From Salininema proteolyticum (GTDB lineage Bacteria > Actinomycetota > Actinomycetes > Mycobacteriales > Micromonosporaceae): DNA of 64,000 nt. Under the pieces are notes generated by a model. The model saw nothing but the letters and a program-made list of their open reading frames with translations, was not told the origin of the DNA and searched no databases. The position numbers and the translations under genes are program-made. This document shows positions 16,352 to 25,136 of the stretch, piece after piece; position 1 is the first letter of the stretch; each line of letters starts with the position of its first letter. The stretch covers positions 3,968,001-4,032,000 of the forward strand of contig NZ_JBHUNX010000001.1 of assembly GCF_042685645.1 (NCBI RefSeq). The letters run 5' to 3'.

Positions 16352-17500
16352 ATGAGAGTCAGGGGAGGGTTGGAAGCCGATTTGATTACCGAACGAGCAC
16401 CGCGATGGGCCGTCGACGGGGGAATCGCACTCGCCGTTCTGGTGGCGCATTCGCTGCCGTTCCTGGTCACGGTGAGGGAATCGGCTCCGGAGACGGGCTG
16501 GACGGTATGGCAGTACCTCCCGGTCCTGCTCATGGCCCTGCCACTGCTCTGGCGCCGCGCCCACCCGGTGGCCGTGCTCGCGCTGGTCCTCCTCGGCATG
16601 GGACTCTACATCCTGTCCGACCCCGACCAGGCCCCGCAACCGGTCCCTTACGGGACACTGGTCGCGGTCTACACGGTCGCCGAGAGCCGATCGAGAACCG
16701 TACGCCGCTGGGGCGCTGCCCTCCTGGCCTCGGCGGCGTTCTTCCAGGCCGTCGACGTGGTCCTCCGCCCGCCGAGCCTCGAGACGGCCTCCCGTTCCCT
16801 TGTTCTGATGGCAACGGCCTGGTTTCTCGGCCGGCACATCGCCGGCAGGAAGGAGATCGCCCAACGGGAGAGGCGCGAGCGCGAGAGGGAGAGCGAGCGG
16901 GCGGCGCTGAGGGAACGCGAGCGCATCGCCAGGGAGATGCACGACGTCCTCGGCCACACGGTCAGTCTCATGGTGGTCCAAGCCGAGTCGGGTCCACTGG
17001 CGGTTGAGAAGAACCCGAAAAGGGCGGTGGCGGCGTTCGACGCCATAGCGGACACGGGGCGAACGGCCATGGACCAGGTCCGTTCGCTCGTGGACCTGTG
17101 GCAGACGGAGACACCGCCGGGAACGGACGACATCCCGGAACTGGTGAAGAGGACCGACGAAGCCGGTGAGAGGACGGTCAGGCTCGTCGCCTTCTCACGT
17201 GGACGCGGGTCGGCGGAGGAAGGGGCCGTGGCCTACCGAGTGGTCCAAGAGGCTTTGACGAACTTTCTGAGGCATTCGAAGGGAACGGTGTCGGAGGTGT
17301 CAGTGGCCGGCGACGGGGTCGGCCTGCGGATCACCGTGGAGGACAATGGGGTCGTGGAAGAGATGTCGGTGGGGAACGGGCTGCGCAATCTGCGCGGACG
17401 GGTGGAGTCGCTCGGCGGGTGGTTCCGGGCCGGTCCGGCCCCGACGGGCGGGTTCCGCGTCGAGGCCGAGATTCCGGAGTCGCCGTGGCCGTGCGGGTAG
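16352..17500 (+). CDS. NarL-class sensor histidine kinase
   Basis: A 382-residue kinase. Four to five hydrophobic segments occupy residues about 20-170, then a basic coiled-coil (EIAQRERRERERESERAAL) leads to the HisKA_3 domain with RERIAREMHDVLGHTVS, His at about residue 197. The ATPase domain shows VVQEALTNFLRHSKG (N box), VEDNGV (D box) and GNGLRNLRGRVESLGG (G2). It starts 18 bp after the beta-lactamase-like gene and its end overlaps the response regulator start by 16 bp, so the three form an operon. The signal is not known; the neighbouring hydrolase suggests cell-wall or antibiotic stress. Confidence 0.88.
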   Translation: MRVRGGLEADLITERAPRWAVDGGIALAVLVAHSLPFLVTVRESAPETGWTVWQYLPVLLMALPLLWRRAHPVAVLALVLLGMGLYILSDPDQAPQPVPYGTLVAVYTVAESRSRTVRRWGAALLASAAFFQAVDVVLRPPSLETASRSLVLMATAWFLGRHIAGRKEIAQRERRERERESERAALRERERIAREMHDVLGHTVSLMVVQAESGPLAVEKNPKRAVAAFDAIADTGRTAMDQVRSLVDLWQTETPPGTDDIPELVKRTDEAGERTVRLVAFSRGRGSAEEGAVAYRVVQEALTNFLRHSKGTVSEVSVAGDGVGLRITVEDNGVVEEMSVGNGLRNLRGRVESLGGWFRAGPAPTGGFRVEAEIPESPWPCG

Positions 17501-18156
17501 TGGTCGTGGACGACCAGGAGCTGGTCAGGTCGGGCTTCTCGCTCATCATCGACGCGCAGGAGGACATGGAGGTCGTCGGTGAGGCCGACGGCGGCGCTCG
17601 GGCGGTCGAGGTGGTGCGCCGGACCGAACCGGACGTCGTCCTGCTGGACATCCGCATGCCGGACATGGACGGTATAGAGGTCCTGCGGAGGTTGCGGAAC
17701 GAGTCCGACGCGCGGGCGGTCATGCTGACCACGTTCGACAACGACGACTTCGTGTACCGGTCGCTGGAGGCGGGGGCGGCGGGGTTCCTTCTGAAGGACG
17801 GCCGCCGTGACGACCTCGTGCACGCGGTGCGGGTCGTTGCTTCCGGGGAAGCGCTCCTGGCTCCCAGTGTCACACGCCGCTTGATAGCCGACGCGGTCGA
17901 CCGCCGTGCCAGGAGGGGCAACGTCGGAGCCCTGCCGGACTTGACAGAGAGGGAACGCGAGATCCTCGTTCTCGTGGCCCGCGGACTGTCGAACACCGAG
18001 ATCGCGGCGGCCGAGCACGTCAGCGCCCACACTGTCAAGACCCATATCTCGAAGCTGCTTTTCAAACTGGGGCTCAGGGACCGGACCCAGGCGGTCGTCG
18101 CGGCCTACGAGTCGGGACTGGTCGTGCCGGACCGTCCAGGGTACTCTCCCGGCTGA
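17485..18156 (+). CDS. NarL/FixJ-family response regulator
   Basis: A 223-residue regulator. The receiver domain opens VVVVDDQELVRSGFSLIID, with the phospho-acceptor Asp at about residue 55 in LLDIRMPDMDG and Lys in FLLKDGRRD. A LuxR-type helix-turn-helix follows: LTEREREILVLVARGLSNTEIA and VSAHTVKTHISKLLFKLGL. GTG 17485 is chosen because GGAG lies 5 bases upstream; GTG 17491 is the alternative. It overlaps the kinase gene by 16 bp. It presumably controls its own operon, although no operator was recognised. Confidence 0.88.
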   Translation: MAVRVVVVDDQELVRSGFSLIIDAQEDMEVVGEADGGARAVEVVRRTEPDVVLLDIRMPDMDGIEVLRRLRNESDARAVMLTTFDNDDFVYRSLEAGAAGFLLKDGRRDDLVHAVRVVASGEALLAPSVTRRLIADAVDRRARRGNVGALPDLTEREREILVLVARGLSNTEIAAAEHVSAHTVKTHISKLLFKLGLRDRTQAVVAAYESGLVVPDRPGYSPG

Positions 18157-18301
18157 AACCGGTCCCTCTCGAGCGCCCCGCGTCGCTTGGAGCCCGTCCT
18201 TCCTTCTGGCAGAGAACCGCTTCTAGACGCTTCGGACGGTCCTCATTATTACGAGAAGCCGACTCTTGCCTACGTTGTTCTCGGTCGCACATTCTGTTCG
18301 G

Positions 18302-19402
18302 ATGAGCTCCATTCAAAGCACGACATCGCTCCGGACCGACTCCGTTGACGTTCCGGACGCCACCGCTCGACCGGTCGGGACCAATCCGTTCGACACTTCC
18401 GCCGCTCCCACCTACTGGCCGGACTTGGACCTCTACCGGTCCCTGCTCCCCGCTGCCGGGCCCCTCGACCCGACTCTCTACCGCGCCTACGACCTGTCCG
18501 ATCGGCTGGGCGCCGACGAACCGGTCTTCACCCGCCGCACCGCCGCGAAGCTCATGGGCCACGACCTGTTCCCGCCGGCCCACTACGACCACACCTGGCC
18601 GCTAGAAGTGCTGGTCCCTCCGGGGGAGCGAGAACGCTACGAGGCGCTGCGCGAACCCGACAGCCCGCTTCTCCTCTACGAGTGGCCGGAGAACGGCGAC
18701 CCGCTGATTTCGACGAGAGGAGAAGTCCATACGACCACGCTCGATCAGACGGCGATCGACCTGCTGAGCACCGTGCCCCGAGTGGAGGCCCAGGCAGCCG
18801 CCGACAGCTTCCGTGCCGTGGACCTCCACGCCTACTCCGTGCGGGAGCTGGTCAAGGACGCCGATCTGCCGCAGCGTGTGAAGGACCGCGTCGTCACCCT
18901 GTCACGACGGGCGATTCCCTGGTCGGAGTCGTTCATGGAGTCCTGGTGCCGCTGCCTGTTCCTCGACATCGGGCTTCCGACTCCCACTCCGCAGTTCGAT
19001 GTGGAGACCGGACGGGAGTTCCCGTACGTCCGCCTGGATTTCGCGTGGGAGGAGTACGAGGTGGCCGTGGAGTACGACGGCAGGAGGCTGCATTCGCGGC
19101 TGACGGACGTCGTCCTCGACCGAGGGCGGCGCGGAGAGCTCACCGACCTCGGCTGGGAGGTCATCGTCGCACGGTGGCGCGATGTCATGTCCAAGCCGAG
19201 GAATCTCCTGCGCAGCGTCGCCGGGGCGCTGATGAGCCGGGGGTGGGTTCGCACGGACGAGCAGAAGCAGGCTCTGGCCCAGCGCATCGACTACATCGCC
19301 CGCCTGCGGAACAGCGAGCGGAGCAGCGAAGTGACCGGCACTGGGCGCACCGTTGGGCCCAGCAAGGGAATCGGCGTGGAAGGAGCGATCGAAAGGCCGT
19401 GA
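18302..19402 (+). CDS. Protein with DUF559/Vsr-like endonuclease-fold C-terminus
   Basis: A 366-residue protein. The N-terminal half looks like the AbiEi/transcriptional-regulator-like arrangement often fused to DUF559: a helical segment ending in FTRRTAAKLMGHDLF, then small beta elements. The C-terminal region has the PD-(D/E)XK-like signature YVRLDFAWEEYEVAVEYDGRRLHS (split here as YVRLDFAWE and VAVEYDGRR) and then LTDLGWEVIVARWRDV, as in very short patch repair endonuclease relatives. Such proteins are common and uncharacterised in actinobacteria. ATG 18302 is chosen as it precedes the conserved part; the frame is open to 18266. No paired toxin gene is adjacent. Confidence 0.6.
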   Translation: MSSIQSTTSLRTDSVDVPDATARPVGTNPFDTSAAPTYWPDLDLYRSLLPAAGPLDPTLYRAYDLSDRLGADEPVFTRRTAAKLMGHDLFPPAHYDHTWPLEVLVPPGERERYEALREPDSPLLLYEWPENGDPLISTRGEVHTTTLDQTAIDLLSTVPRVEAQAAADSFRAVDLHAYSVRELVKDADLPQRVKDRVVTLSRRAIPWSESFMESWCRCLFLDIGLPTPTPQFDVETGREFPYVRLDFAWEEYEVAVEYDGRRLHSRLTDVVLDRGRRGELTDLGWEVIVARWRDVMSKPRNLLRSVAGALMSRGWVRTDEQKQALAQRIDYIARLRNSERSSEVTGTGRTVGPSKGIGVEGAIERP

Positions 19403-19865
19403 AACTACTGACGACAGCGACGACAGGTTGGGAGGCGGTGGCGCGGTCTCCACCCGGAGGCGCCCGCTCCAGTCACCCGGTTTCCGCAGGCCCCAGCGCC
19501 AGGCGGCCCGCGGCCGCGCTCTGACTTTCGAACTCAGACCTTCGCATAGGAGAGGTCCGACCGCTATGACCAGGACGCGGGAAACCGACCAGGGGACCCG
19601 ATCGCCGGGACCGAAGCGCTGGTACCAAAGCGCTAGGACCGATCGCTGAGATCCTTCCATGGATACTGAGCCTGTTCGGGAACGATTTCACCGGCGACTC
19701 CGCTCTCGCATCGCTGCCGCGGCCGACGTTACTCGAACGTGTGCACGATTAGCCTATTCGAGCATCGTCGTCCACCGTCGGACATAAAATCCACGGTGGG
19801 GTCGAGGCACAGGACCAAGAACTGCTCGCCTCGCACGACAGCCCCGTCGGTCGCAGCGCGGAGCC
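19403..19865. other. Intergenic region without supported gene
   Basis: 463 bp between the endonuclease-fold gene and the ThrE-like gene. It contains a 27-codon open frame from ATG 19566 preceded by AGGAGAGG, but its codon pattern is not convincing. AAGCGCTGGTACCAAAGCGCTAG near 19613 contains two copies of AAGCGCT. Nothing else was recognised. Confidence 0.3.
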
Positions 19866-21446
19866 ATGGAACAGGTGTGGAGAATGTCGGTCTGGCAGAA
19901 GTTCGGTCAGAGTTTCGACCGTGCGCGCCAGTATCTGGGCACTGGAAGCCGCAGTCCCTCCGCCGACGGCGACGAGCCGAAAGGACCGCCGCCTCCGCCC
20001 AGGGACCTGATCGACTTCCTGCGCTCGGTCGGGATCATGCTCAGCATCAGCGGCGATTCCACGACCAAGGCGACGACCCAGCTCAGCCAGTTGGCGCACG
20101 CGTACGGCGTAATGAACATCGAGGTGCTCGTCCTGCCGGCCGGCGTGTTCGTCCGCATCGAGCTGCCCGACGGCAACATGTCGACGGACTTCGCCGCCAC
20201 GCCGTCGACGACGCTGCGCCTGGACCAGATCGCGGACCTCTACAGCCTGATCAAGGAGGCCGAGGAGACAAAGCTGAACCCGACGATCGGGCTTCGGCGG
20301 CTCCGGGAGATCCAGAAGAAGCCGCCGCGGTTCAGCCCGCTCGTCATGGTGCTCGGCTGCGCGCTGCTCGCCGTGGGGCTCGGTCTGACCCGGAACCCGC
20401 CCATCGCGGTGGTGGGTACGTACGCCCTGCTCGGGCTCATCGTCGGCCTGACCCACATGATCTCGTTCCGTTTCCAGACCCTGTCGCTGGCTCTGCCCGT
20501 CGTCTCCGGAACTATGGTCACGATCATCGCGTTCTCACTGCCGGACGCCATGACCGGCGGGGATCCGATCAAACTGCTGATTCCCCCGCTGATCATCTAC
20601 CTGCCGGGGGCGGCGCTGACGATCGGGACCATGGAGTTGGCGACCGGCTCCATCATGGCCGGCTCGGCGCGCATGATGTACGCGTTCAACGTGCTGTTCC
20701 TGCTGGCCTTCGGCATCTTCATCGGCTACGAGCTCATGTCGCCGGAGTACTCGCCGATCCAGGAACAGCCGATCGGCCAATGGGTCGCCTGGCTGGGAGT
20801 GGCCGTGACGGGAATGGGCTACTACTTCTTCCTGTCCGCTCCGAAGCACTCGATCATCTGGGTCTTGATCTCCCTGTACGCGGTCTGGCTGGCGATGTAC
20901 ACGGGGCAGATCTTCGGTTCGACGCTGCTGGGAGCCTTCCTGGCGGGTCTCATCCTCCCGCTCGTGACCTACTCGATCGAGCAGCAGAAGTCGGGGCCTC
21001 CCGCGCAGGTGACCTTCTTTCCAGCGTTCTGGCTCGTCGTGCCGGGCGCACTGGGTCTGGCCGGGGTTTCGGAGTTCGTGACCAAGGTCGGCATCGACGC
21101 GGGCATCTACGATGTCATCACCGCCCTGGTCACGGTCATGTCGATCGCGCTGGGAGTGCTGGTCGGTTCGAGCCTGACGCAGACCAGGCTGGGTATCGTG
21201 CTGTCCTTCGACAGGGCCTTGCCGACCTTCAAGCGGATCACGGACAAGTTCCTGCCGGTGCCGGCCGACGGTCCCGAGGGGTTCGCGGGAAGTTCGGCGG
21301 GTGAACTTCCTGGAGGGGCCCACGCCGGCTCGACCGCTGAGGAGGAGCTCTTCGGACGGGAAGAAGGCGGGCATGGCGGAGTTGGAAAGGAACCGAAGGG
21401 CTACTGGTTGCGCGGGGGTCGGCGTCGCCGCCGGGGCGACGACTAG
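19866..21446 (+). CDS. ThrE-family threonine/serine exporter-like membrane protein
   Basis: A 526-residue protein. The N-terminal cytoplasmic domain has DLIDFLRSVGIMLSISGDS and a ThrE-type segment around VMNIEVLVLPAGVFVRIELP, followed by about ten membrane helices in two groups (a first five-helix ThrE part and a second ThrE_2-like part). The end is a Gly/acid-rich cytoplasmic tail. ThrE exports threonine and serine in Corynebacterium; many actinobacterial homologues have no known substrate, so the assignment is at family level. ATG 19866 and ATG 19884 are both possible starts. It is followed by a repeat region, not by a functional partner. Confidence 0.85.
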   Translation: MEQVWRMSVWQKFGQSFDRARQYLGTGSRSPSADGDEPKGPPPPPRDLIDFLRSVGIMLSISGDSTTKATTQLSQLAHAYGVMNIEVLVLPAGVFVRIELPDGNMSTDFAATPSTTLRLDQIADLYSLIKEAEETKLNPTIGLRRLREIQKKPPRFSPLVMVLGCALLAVGLGLTRNPPIAVVGTYALLGLIVGLTHMISFRFQTLSLALPVVSGTMVTIIAFSLPDAMTGGDPIKLLIPPLIIYLPGAALTIGTMELATGSIMAGSARMMYAFNVLFLLAFGIFIGYELMSPEYSPIQEQPIGQWVAWLGVAVTGMGYYFFLSAPKHSIIWVLISLYAVWLAMYTGQIFGSTLLGAFLAGLILPLVTYSIEQQKSGPPAQVTFFPAFWLVVPGALGLAGVSEFVTKVGIDAGIYDVITALVTVMSIALGVLVGSSLTQTRLGIVLSFDRALPTFKRITDKFLPVPADGPEGFAGSSAGELPGGAHAGSTAEEELFGREEGGHGGVGKEPKGYWLRGGRRRRRGDD

Positions 21447-21506
21447 GCGACCGGCGCGGTAGAAGGCGGATGGTCAATGCCGGGTGGTGGTTTCGGGGCC
21501 ACCTCC

Positions 21507-21690
21507 GAGAGGATCCGCCAGCGACTCCGGGAGGCCGAGAGTCAGGCCGAGAGGGTCCACCGGCAGCCCCACAGGAAGGCCGGGGCCAAGCCGAGAGAGT
21601 CGGCTAACGGATATAGGCAGGCGAGAGTTCAGCCGCGCGGGTCAGCCAGCGGATTCAGACGGGCGAGAGTTCGGCCGATCGGTTCGTCGG
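21507..21690 (+). repeat. Imperfect 42-bp repeats after ThrE-like gene
   Basis: Two clear imperfect copies, starting near 21599 and 21641, share GGCGAGAGTTC(A/G)GCCG, and a more diverged copy lies near 21513. In the plus frame beginning at ATG 21477 they encode 14-residue Arg-rich repeats (SANGYRQARVQPRG, then SASGFRRARVRPIG). That frame continues into the antisense of the next gene, so a real protein is doubtful. The rest of 21447-21761 holds nothing else. Confidence 0.5.
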
Positions 21691-21761
21691 GAGGAAGACG
21701 CTTCGGCCGAGCAGGTGTGCGGGAGCGGCGACGATGCCGCTCGGTGCACCGCTCTCGGCGG

Positions 21762-22955
21762 TCAAGTCTTGACGCAGAGGATGTACAGCCAGGTTCCGTC
21801 GATGTCGCGCCCGTACCAGTACTCGTCGGCGTCCTTGCAGAGCTCGTCGATCTTGCCTTTGTCATTGCTCTGCGCTCCGGGATAGTCCGCGGCGTCGCCC
21901 CATTCGACCACTTCGCCGAACACGTCCGGCGATCCGCAATCGGCGACCCGCCACTCGTTCTCATCGAGGAAGCAATCGCCCACGTCCGGGATCCTCGGAA
22001 CGGAGGCGTCCTCGAACACGGCATCGGCGCGGGCCTCGACGCAGACGGCGGAGACGATCGCGCCGCCGCTGGCTTCGCGCAGGAACCAGTTCCACGACTC
22101 GCCGGGATAGTTCTGGAAATAGTCCTCGCCGCAGATCGATTTCGCCGCCTGCGCGCCGTTGTCGGCGCCCAGCACTTCCCCTTCGACGGTCGGGAAGGAC
22201 TTTTCGACGTCGAACACGGCCGCTTCGGAGTCGCAGTCGACGAGGGCGGAGCCGTCGGAGAGCGACCACCCGCTTTCCTGTAGGACGATCTCGGAGATGC
22301 AGTCGCCTTCGTTGGGGAAGAGGCCGTCCGAAGAGGAGGCGGAGGCCCCGGATCCGTCGCTTCCGTTATCGGCGAGGAGGTGGACCAGGAGGCCGCCCGC
22401 GAAGACGACGGCCAGTGCGAAGGCCGCGACGAAGGCGACGGGCCGCTTGATCCCGTTCTTCCGGGGCTCGGCGTACTCTCCATGGGCGAGTGGGCCGTTC
22501 GGGGTGCGGGTACCGGTAGGCACGGTGCCGGGCTGCGGCGGAACGCCGTGGCCGAACTGGATGGTGCCTTCAGATTCCTGCGGCGGAACGCCGTGGCCGG
22601 GCTGGGCGGTACCTTCGAAACCCGGTGGCGGGGCCCCATGTCCGAACTGGGCGGTGCCCTCGTATCCCGGTGACGGGGCACCGCGGCCGAGACCTGGATT
22701 CGCCGCCGGTCCGAGTGGCCCGCCGCCGTTGTACTCGGCCGCCAGATAGTACTGCTTGTGCACCGAGGATCCGTCCGCTCCCCAGTAGAGGTCGTGGCCG
22801 TCGGCGTTCCCGGTTTCCAGCCCCTGTCCCGAAGCCGGTCCCGACTCAGACTGTGAAGCATCCCCCGAAGCCGATCCCGGTGCCTCTCCCGGTGATCCGT
22901 TTCCCGCTCCGGGCACGGGCTCAGGCGGGTTCTGGCCGGGGGACGGGTGGGTCAT
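21762..22955 (-). CDS. Proline-rich membrane-anchored protein with paired Cys-containing extracytoplasmic domains
   Basis: A 397-residue protein. The N-terminal ~165 residues are Pro/Gly-rich and cytoplasmic, including three 15-residue repeats such as GYEGTAQFGHGAPPP. A single membrane helix follows (about residues 172-194, PVAFVAAFALAVVFAGGLLV), and the outer part has two similar units, each starting GDC (EGDCI, VGDCF) with further cysteines. This LppU/septum-formation-like pattern is common in Glycomyces/Streptomyces-type actinobacteria. Function unknown; disulphides are likely outside. Start ATG 22955 follows GGAGGAACC. It is a paralogue in style of the next gene. Confidence 0.7.
   Translation of the reverse strand: MTHPSPGQNPPEPVPGAGNGSPGEAPGSASGDASQSESGPASGQGLETGNADGHDLYWGADGSSVHKQYYLAAEYNGGGPLGPAANPGLGRGAPSPGYEGTAQFGHGAPPPGFEGTAQPGHGVPPQESEGTIQFGHGVPPQPGTVPTGTRTPNGPLAHGEYAEPRKNGIKRPVAFVAAFALAVVFAGGLLVHLLADNGSDGSGASASSSDGLFPNEGDCISEIVLQESGWSLSDGSALVDCDSEAAVFDVEKSFPTVEGEVLGADNGAQAAKSICGEDYFQNYPGESWNWFLREASGGAIVSAVCVEARADAVFEDASVPRIPDVGDCFLDENEWRVADCGSPDVFGEVVEWGDAADYPGAQSNDKGKIDELCKDADEYWYGRDIDGTWLYILCVKT
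22537..22671. repeat. Three 45-bp in-frame repeats
   Basis: Three copies of a 45-bp unit beginning GGCGG(A/G)(A/G)C at 22537, 22582 and 22627 encode the 15-residue Pro/Gly repeats of the minus-strand gene. Copies differ by a few substitutions that mostly keep the protein motif. Confidence 0.7.
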
Positions 22956-23031
22956 CGGTTCCTCCGAGGGTCCGCTTCGGTGAGAGGCCGACCGGTGGCG
23001 GGAAGCCGGCCGGCCCTCTGTCGAGCCGGGC

Positions 23032-24249
23032 TCAGGTGTACGCCCAGCAGACGGTGTAGGCCATGTCGTCGAAGTCGTAGGACTCCCAGGTCGTCCAGCC
23101 GTGGTTGCCGCAGAAGCTCTGCGCGTTGAACTCGTTGGTCCGTCCGGTGACGTAGACGTTGGCGTTGTCGCAGTCGACGAACTCGAAGGACGCCGAGGAC
23201 GGGTCGCCGGTCATGTTCAGGCAGTTGTCCTTGGTGGCGTACCCGGCGTCGTCGGGGTAGATGAACGACATGCACAGCAGTCGGCTGAGGTAGGGTTCCG
23301 AGACCGAGAAGGTCATGTAGTAGTTGTAGTAGGTCCCCTGGGTGCAGGCGCTCTCGTCGGTCTGTCCGTCGAAGCGTTCGAGGACGCGGAAAGCGCCTGT
23401 CTGGCAGTCGGTCTTGTTCCAGTCGTCCCCCGAGCTGGCGCCGTAGACGCAGTCGTCGACCTGGGCGTGGTAGGCGTCGCCTCCGTAGTCGTAGGTCAGG
23501 CACAGGAGGACGTCGTCGGACGGGTAGCTCGCGTAGTAGTCGAATTCCGGGTTGCCCTCGCACACGGAGCCGTCGGTTCCGTTGCGCACTTCGAGGACGC
23601 TGAAGGTGCCTGTCCCGCACGTGGCCTCGACGAGGTCGGGCGAGGTCTCGGACCCGTTGTTGGTGAAGCAGTCCCCCGCGGTGGCGTTGAGGATCGGGTC
23701 GTCCTCCACCGTCTCGTCGGAGAGGTCCGTGTCCTCCGAGCCGTTTCCGTCGGAGTCGGACTGGGCGCCGGCCGCAGAGGGGCTCGCGCTGGAGTCGTCG
23801 TCGTTGGTGAGGTAGTACGCGGCGATGCCGCCTCCACCCAGGAGGAGGACTGCCACGACCGCTATGACGGCGATGACGGTGCCGTTGCCGCTGCCCGGTG
23901 AAGGTGCCGGCCCTCCGTACGCCGCTTGGTCGGTGGACGGGAATCCCGGGGGCGGCCCGGCGGGCGGCTGGGCCTCGTACGGGTCGGACTGCGCTCCATA
24001 GGGTCCGGGCGATCCGTAGGGGTCGGTGCCGTAGGGGCCGGGTTGTCCGCCGGGGGCGCTGTACGGGCCGCCGCCGTAGGAGCCGGGAGCTCCGCCCGGC
24101 GCGGCGTAGGGGTCGGGCTGCGTCCCTCCGTTCCCATAGGGCGCACCGGGCCCGGTGGGGTCGTAGTGGTATCCGTTTCCGCCGGTGGATCCGGGCCCGC
24201 TGCCGGGAGTCGGTTCGGGCGGGTACGGTCCGGGGGGCTGGTAGGTCAT
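23032..24249 (-). CDS. Proline-rich membrane-anchored protein with three Cys-containing units
   Basis: A 405-residue protein. About 140 residues of Pro/Gly/Tyr-rich cytoplasmic sequence (PYGSPGPYGAQ-type repeats) precede one membrane helix (VIAVIAVVAVLLLGGGGIAAYYL) and three tandem outer units. Each unit has one D-C pair start (GDCF, DDCV, DNCL) plus a cysteine-aromatic end such as LLCLTYDY, LLCMSFIY or TVCWAYT. The frame is open upstream to 24369, but ATG 24249 has GGAGG close upstream. It probably shares ancestry with the gene at 21762-22955, separated from it by 76 bp. Function unknown. Confidence 0.7.
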   Translation of the reverse strand: MTYQPPGPYPPEPTPGSGPGSTGGNGYHYDPTGPGAPYGNGGTQPDPYAAPGGAPGSYGGGPYSAPGGQPGPYGTDPYGSPGPYGAQSDPYEAQPPAGPPPGFPSTDQAAYGGPAPSPGSGNGTVIAVIAVVAVLLLGGGGIAAYYLTNDDDSSASPSAAGAQSDSDGNGSEDTDLSDETVEDDPILNATAGDCFTNNGSETSPDLVEATCGTGTFSVLEVRNGTDGSVCEGNPEFDYYASYPSDDVLLCLTYDYGGDAYHAQVDDCVYGASSGDDWNKTDCQTGAFRVLERFDGQTDESACTQGTYYNYYMTFSVSEPYLSRLLCMSFIYPDDAGYATKDNCLNMTGDPSSASFEFVDCDNANVYVTGRTNEFNAQSFCGNHGWTTWESYDFDDMAYTVCWAYT

Positions 24250-24426
24250 TGTGTCCTCCGCGGTTCGGGCGCCTGCCTTCGCAGGTCGGGAGAAATAATC
24301 AGACCTCCAGTATGGGGCTTGCCCGCAATAGGGCGCGGTCGGACGGCCCCGGGGGTCGGTCCCGGTCACGGCCGGGGACGACGCCGCGGGCTCTCTCCTT
24401 GGGAGAGGGCCGGTTCCGCGGGAGGC

Positions 24427-24885
24427 TCAGGGCCGGTCGAAGAAGGACCGCATGAGTTCGGCGGCCTCGTCTTCCAGGACGCCGCCGTAGACTTCGAGGA
24501 CGTGGTTGAGCCGGGGGTCGCGGGGAACGTCCCACAGGGACCCCACGGCGCCGGTCTTCGGTTCCCACGCGCCGAAGACGATCCGCTCGATGCGGGAGTT
24601 GACGGCCGCCCCCGCGCACATGGCGCAGGGTTCGACCGTCACGACGAGTGTGCAGTCCTCCAGCCGCCATCCGTCGCCCCACGCGGCCGCGGCACGGCGC
24701 AGGGCGAGGATCTCGGCGTGGGCGGTGGGGTCGGCCAGTTCCTCGCGGCGGTTCCTATCGGCGGCGAGGACGCGGCCCCGGGGGTCGAGGACGACGGCCC
24801 CTATGGGGACGTCGGGCCCGGAGTCCGCCGCCTCGCGCAGGGCGAGGCGCATCCACTCTTCGTGGACGCGGTGCCGGGCGTTCAA
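24427..24885 (-). CDS. tadA: tRNA adenosine(34) deaminase
   Basis: A 152-residue zinc deaminase that converts adenosine to inosine at the wobble base of tRNA-Arg(ACG). The zinc and catalytic motifs are H56-A-E58 and P86-C87-A-M-C90, with conserved GAVVLDPRGRVLA and NSRIERIVFGA. Length is normal. The companion TadA-associated protein gene lies upstream on the same strand (252-bp gap), an arrangement seen across actinobacteria. No tRNA gene was found in the gap. Confidence 0.93.
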   Translation of the reverse strand: MNARHRVHEEWMRLALREAADSGPDVPIGAVVLDPRGRVLAADRNRREELADPTAHAEILALRRAAAAWGDGWRLEDCTLVVTVEPCAMCAGAAVNSRIERIVFGAWEPKTGAVGSLWDVPRDPRLNHVLEVYGGVLEDEAAELMRSFFDRP

Positions 24886-25109
24886 ACTGGGGCCTCCATG
24901 GGTGTCGGGAAACGGCGCCGCCGTCTGCGGTGCGGCGGGCGGTCTCGTGAGGTGGCGCCGTCCGCGGAAGCGGTGGAGCCGGAAGGGGCTCGGTGCGTCC
25001 GGGCGGCGTGGAGCCGGCCTCTAGGCTCGGCGCCCAGGGTTCTTGCGTCCCGGTTCACCGGGTTCTCGGCTCCGCGCTCCTGCACGCCGGGCCGCGAGAA
25101 CGGCGTCGC

Positions 25110-25134
25110 GGGGGTGCGGCCGTGGGCCGCCCCG
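25110..25134 (-). terminator. Hairpin after the TadA-associated gene
   Basis: GCGGCC (25116-25121) pairs with GGCCGC (25125-25130), extended by GGG/CCC pairs, directly after the stop of the gene ending at 25137. No T-run follows; it may attenuate transcription into tadA. Confidence 0.4.
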
Positions 25135-25136
25135 CG

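Noticed and set aside
14816..16981. A 721-codon open frame on the minus strand
   Set aside because: Antisense to the beta-lactamase-like and kinase genes; no domain signal.
21477..22283. A 268-codon plus-strand frame after the ThrE-like gene
   Set aside because: Most of it is antisense to the proline-rich gene at 21762-22955; only the repeat part is discussed as a finding.
24886..25136. tRNA gene next to tadA, as seen in some actinobacteria
   Set aside because: No cloverleaf or TPsiC-like GTTC motif in a suitable position was found.
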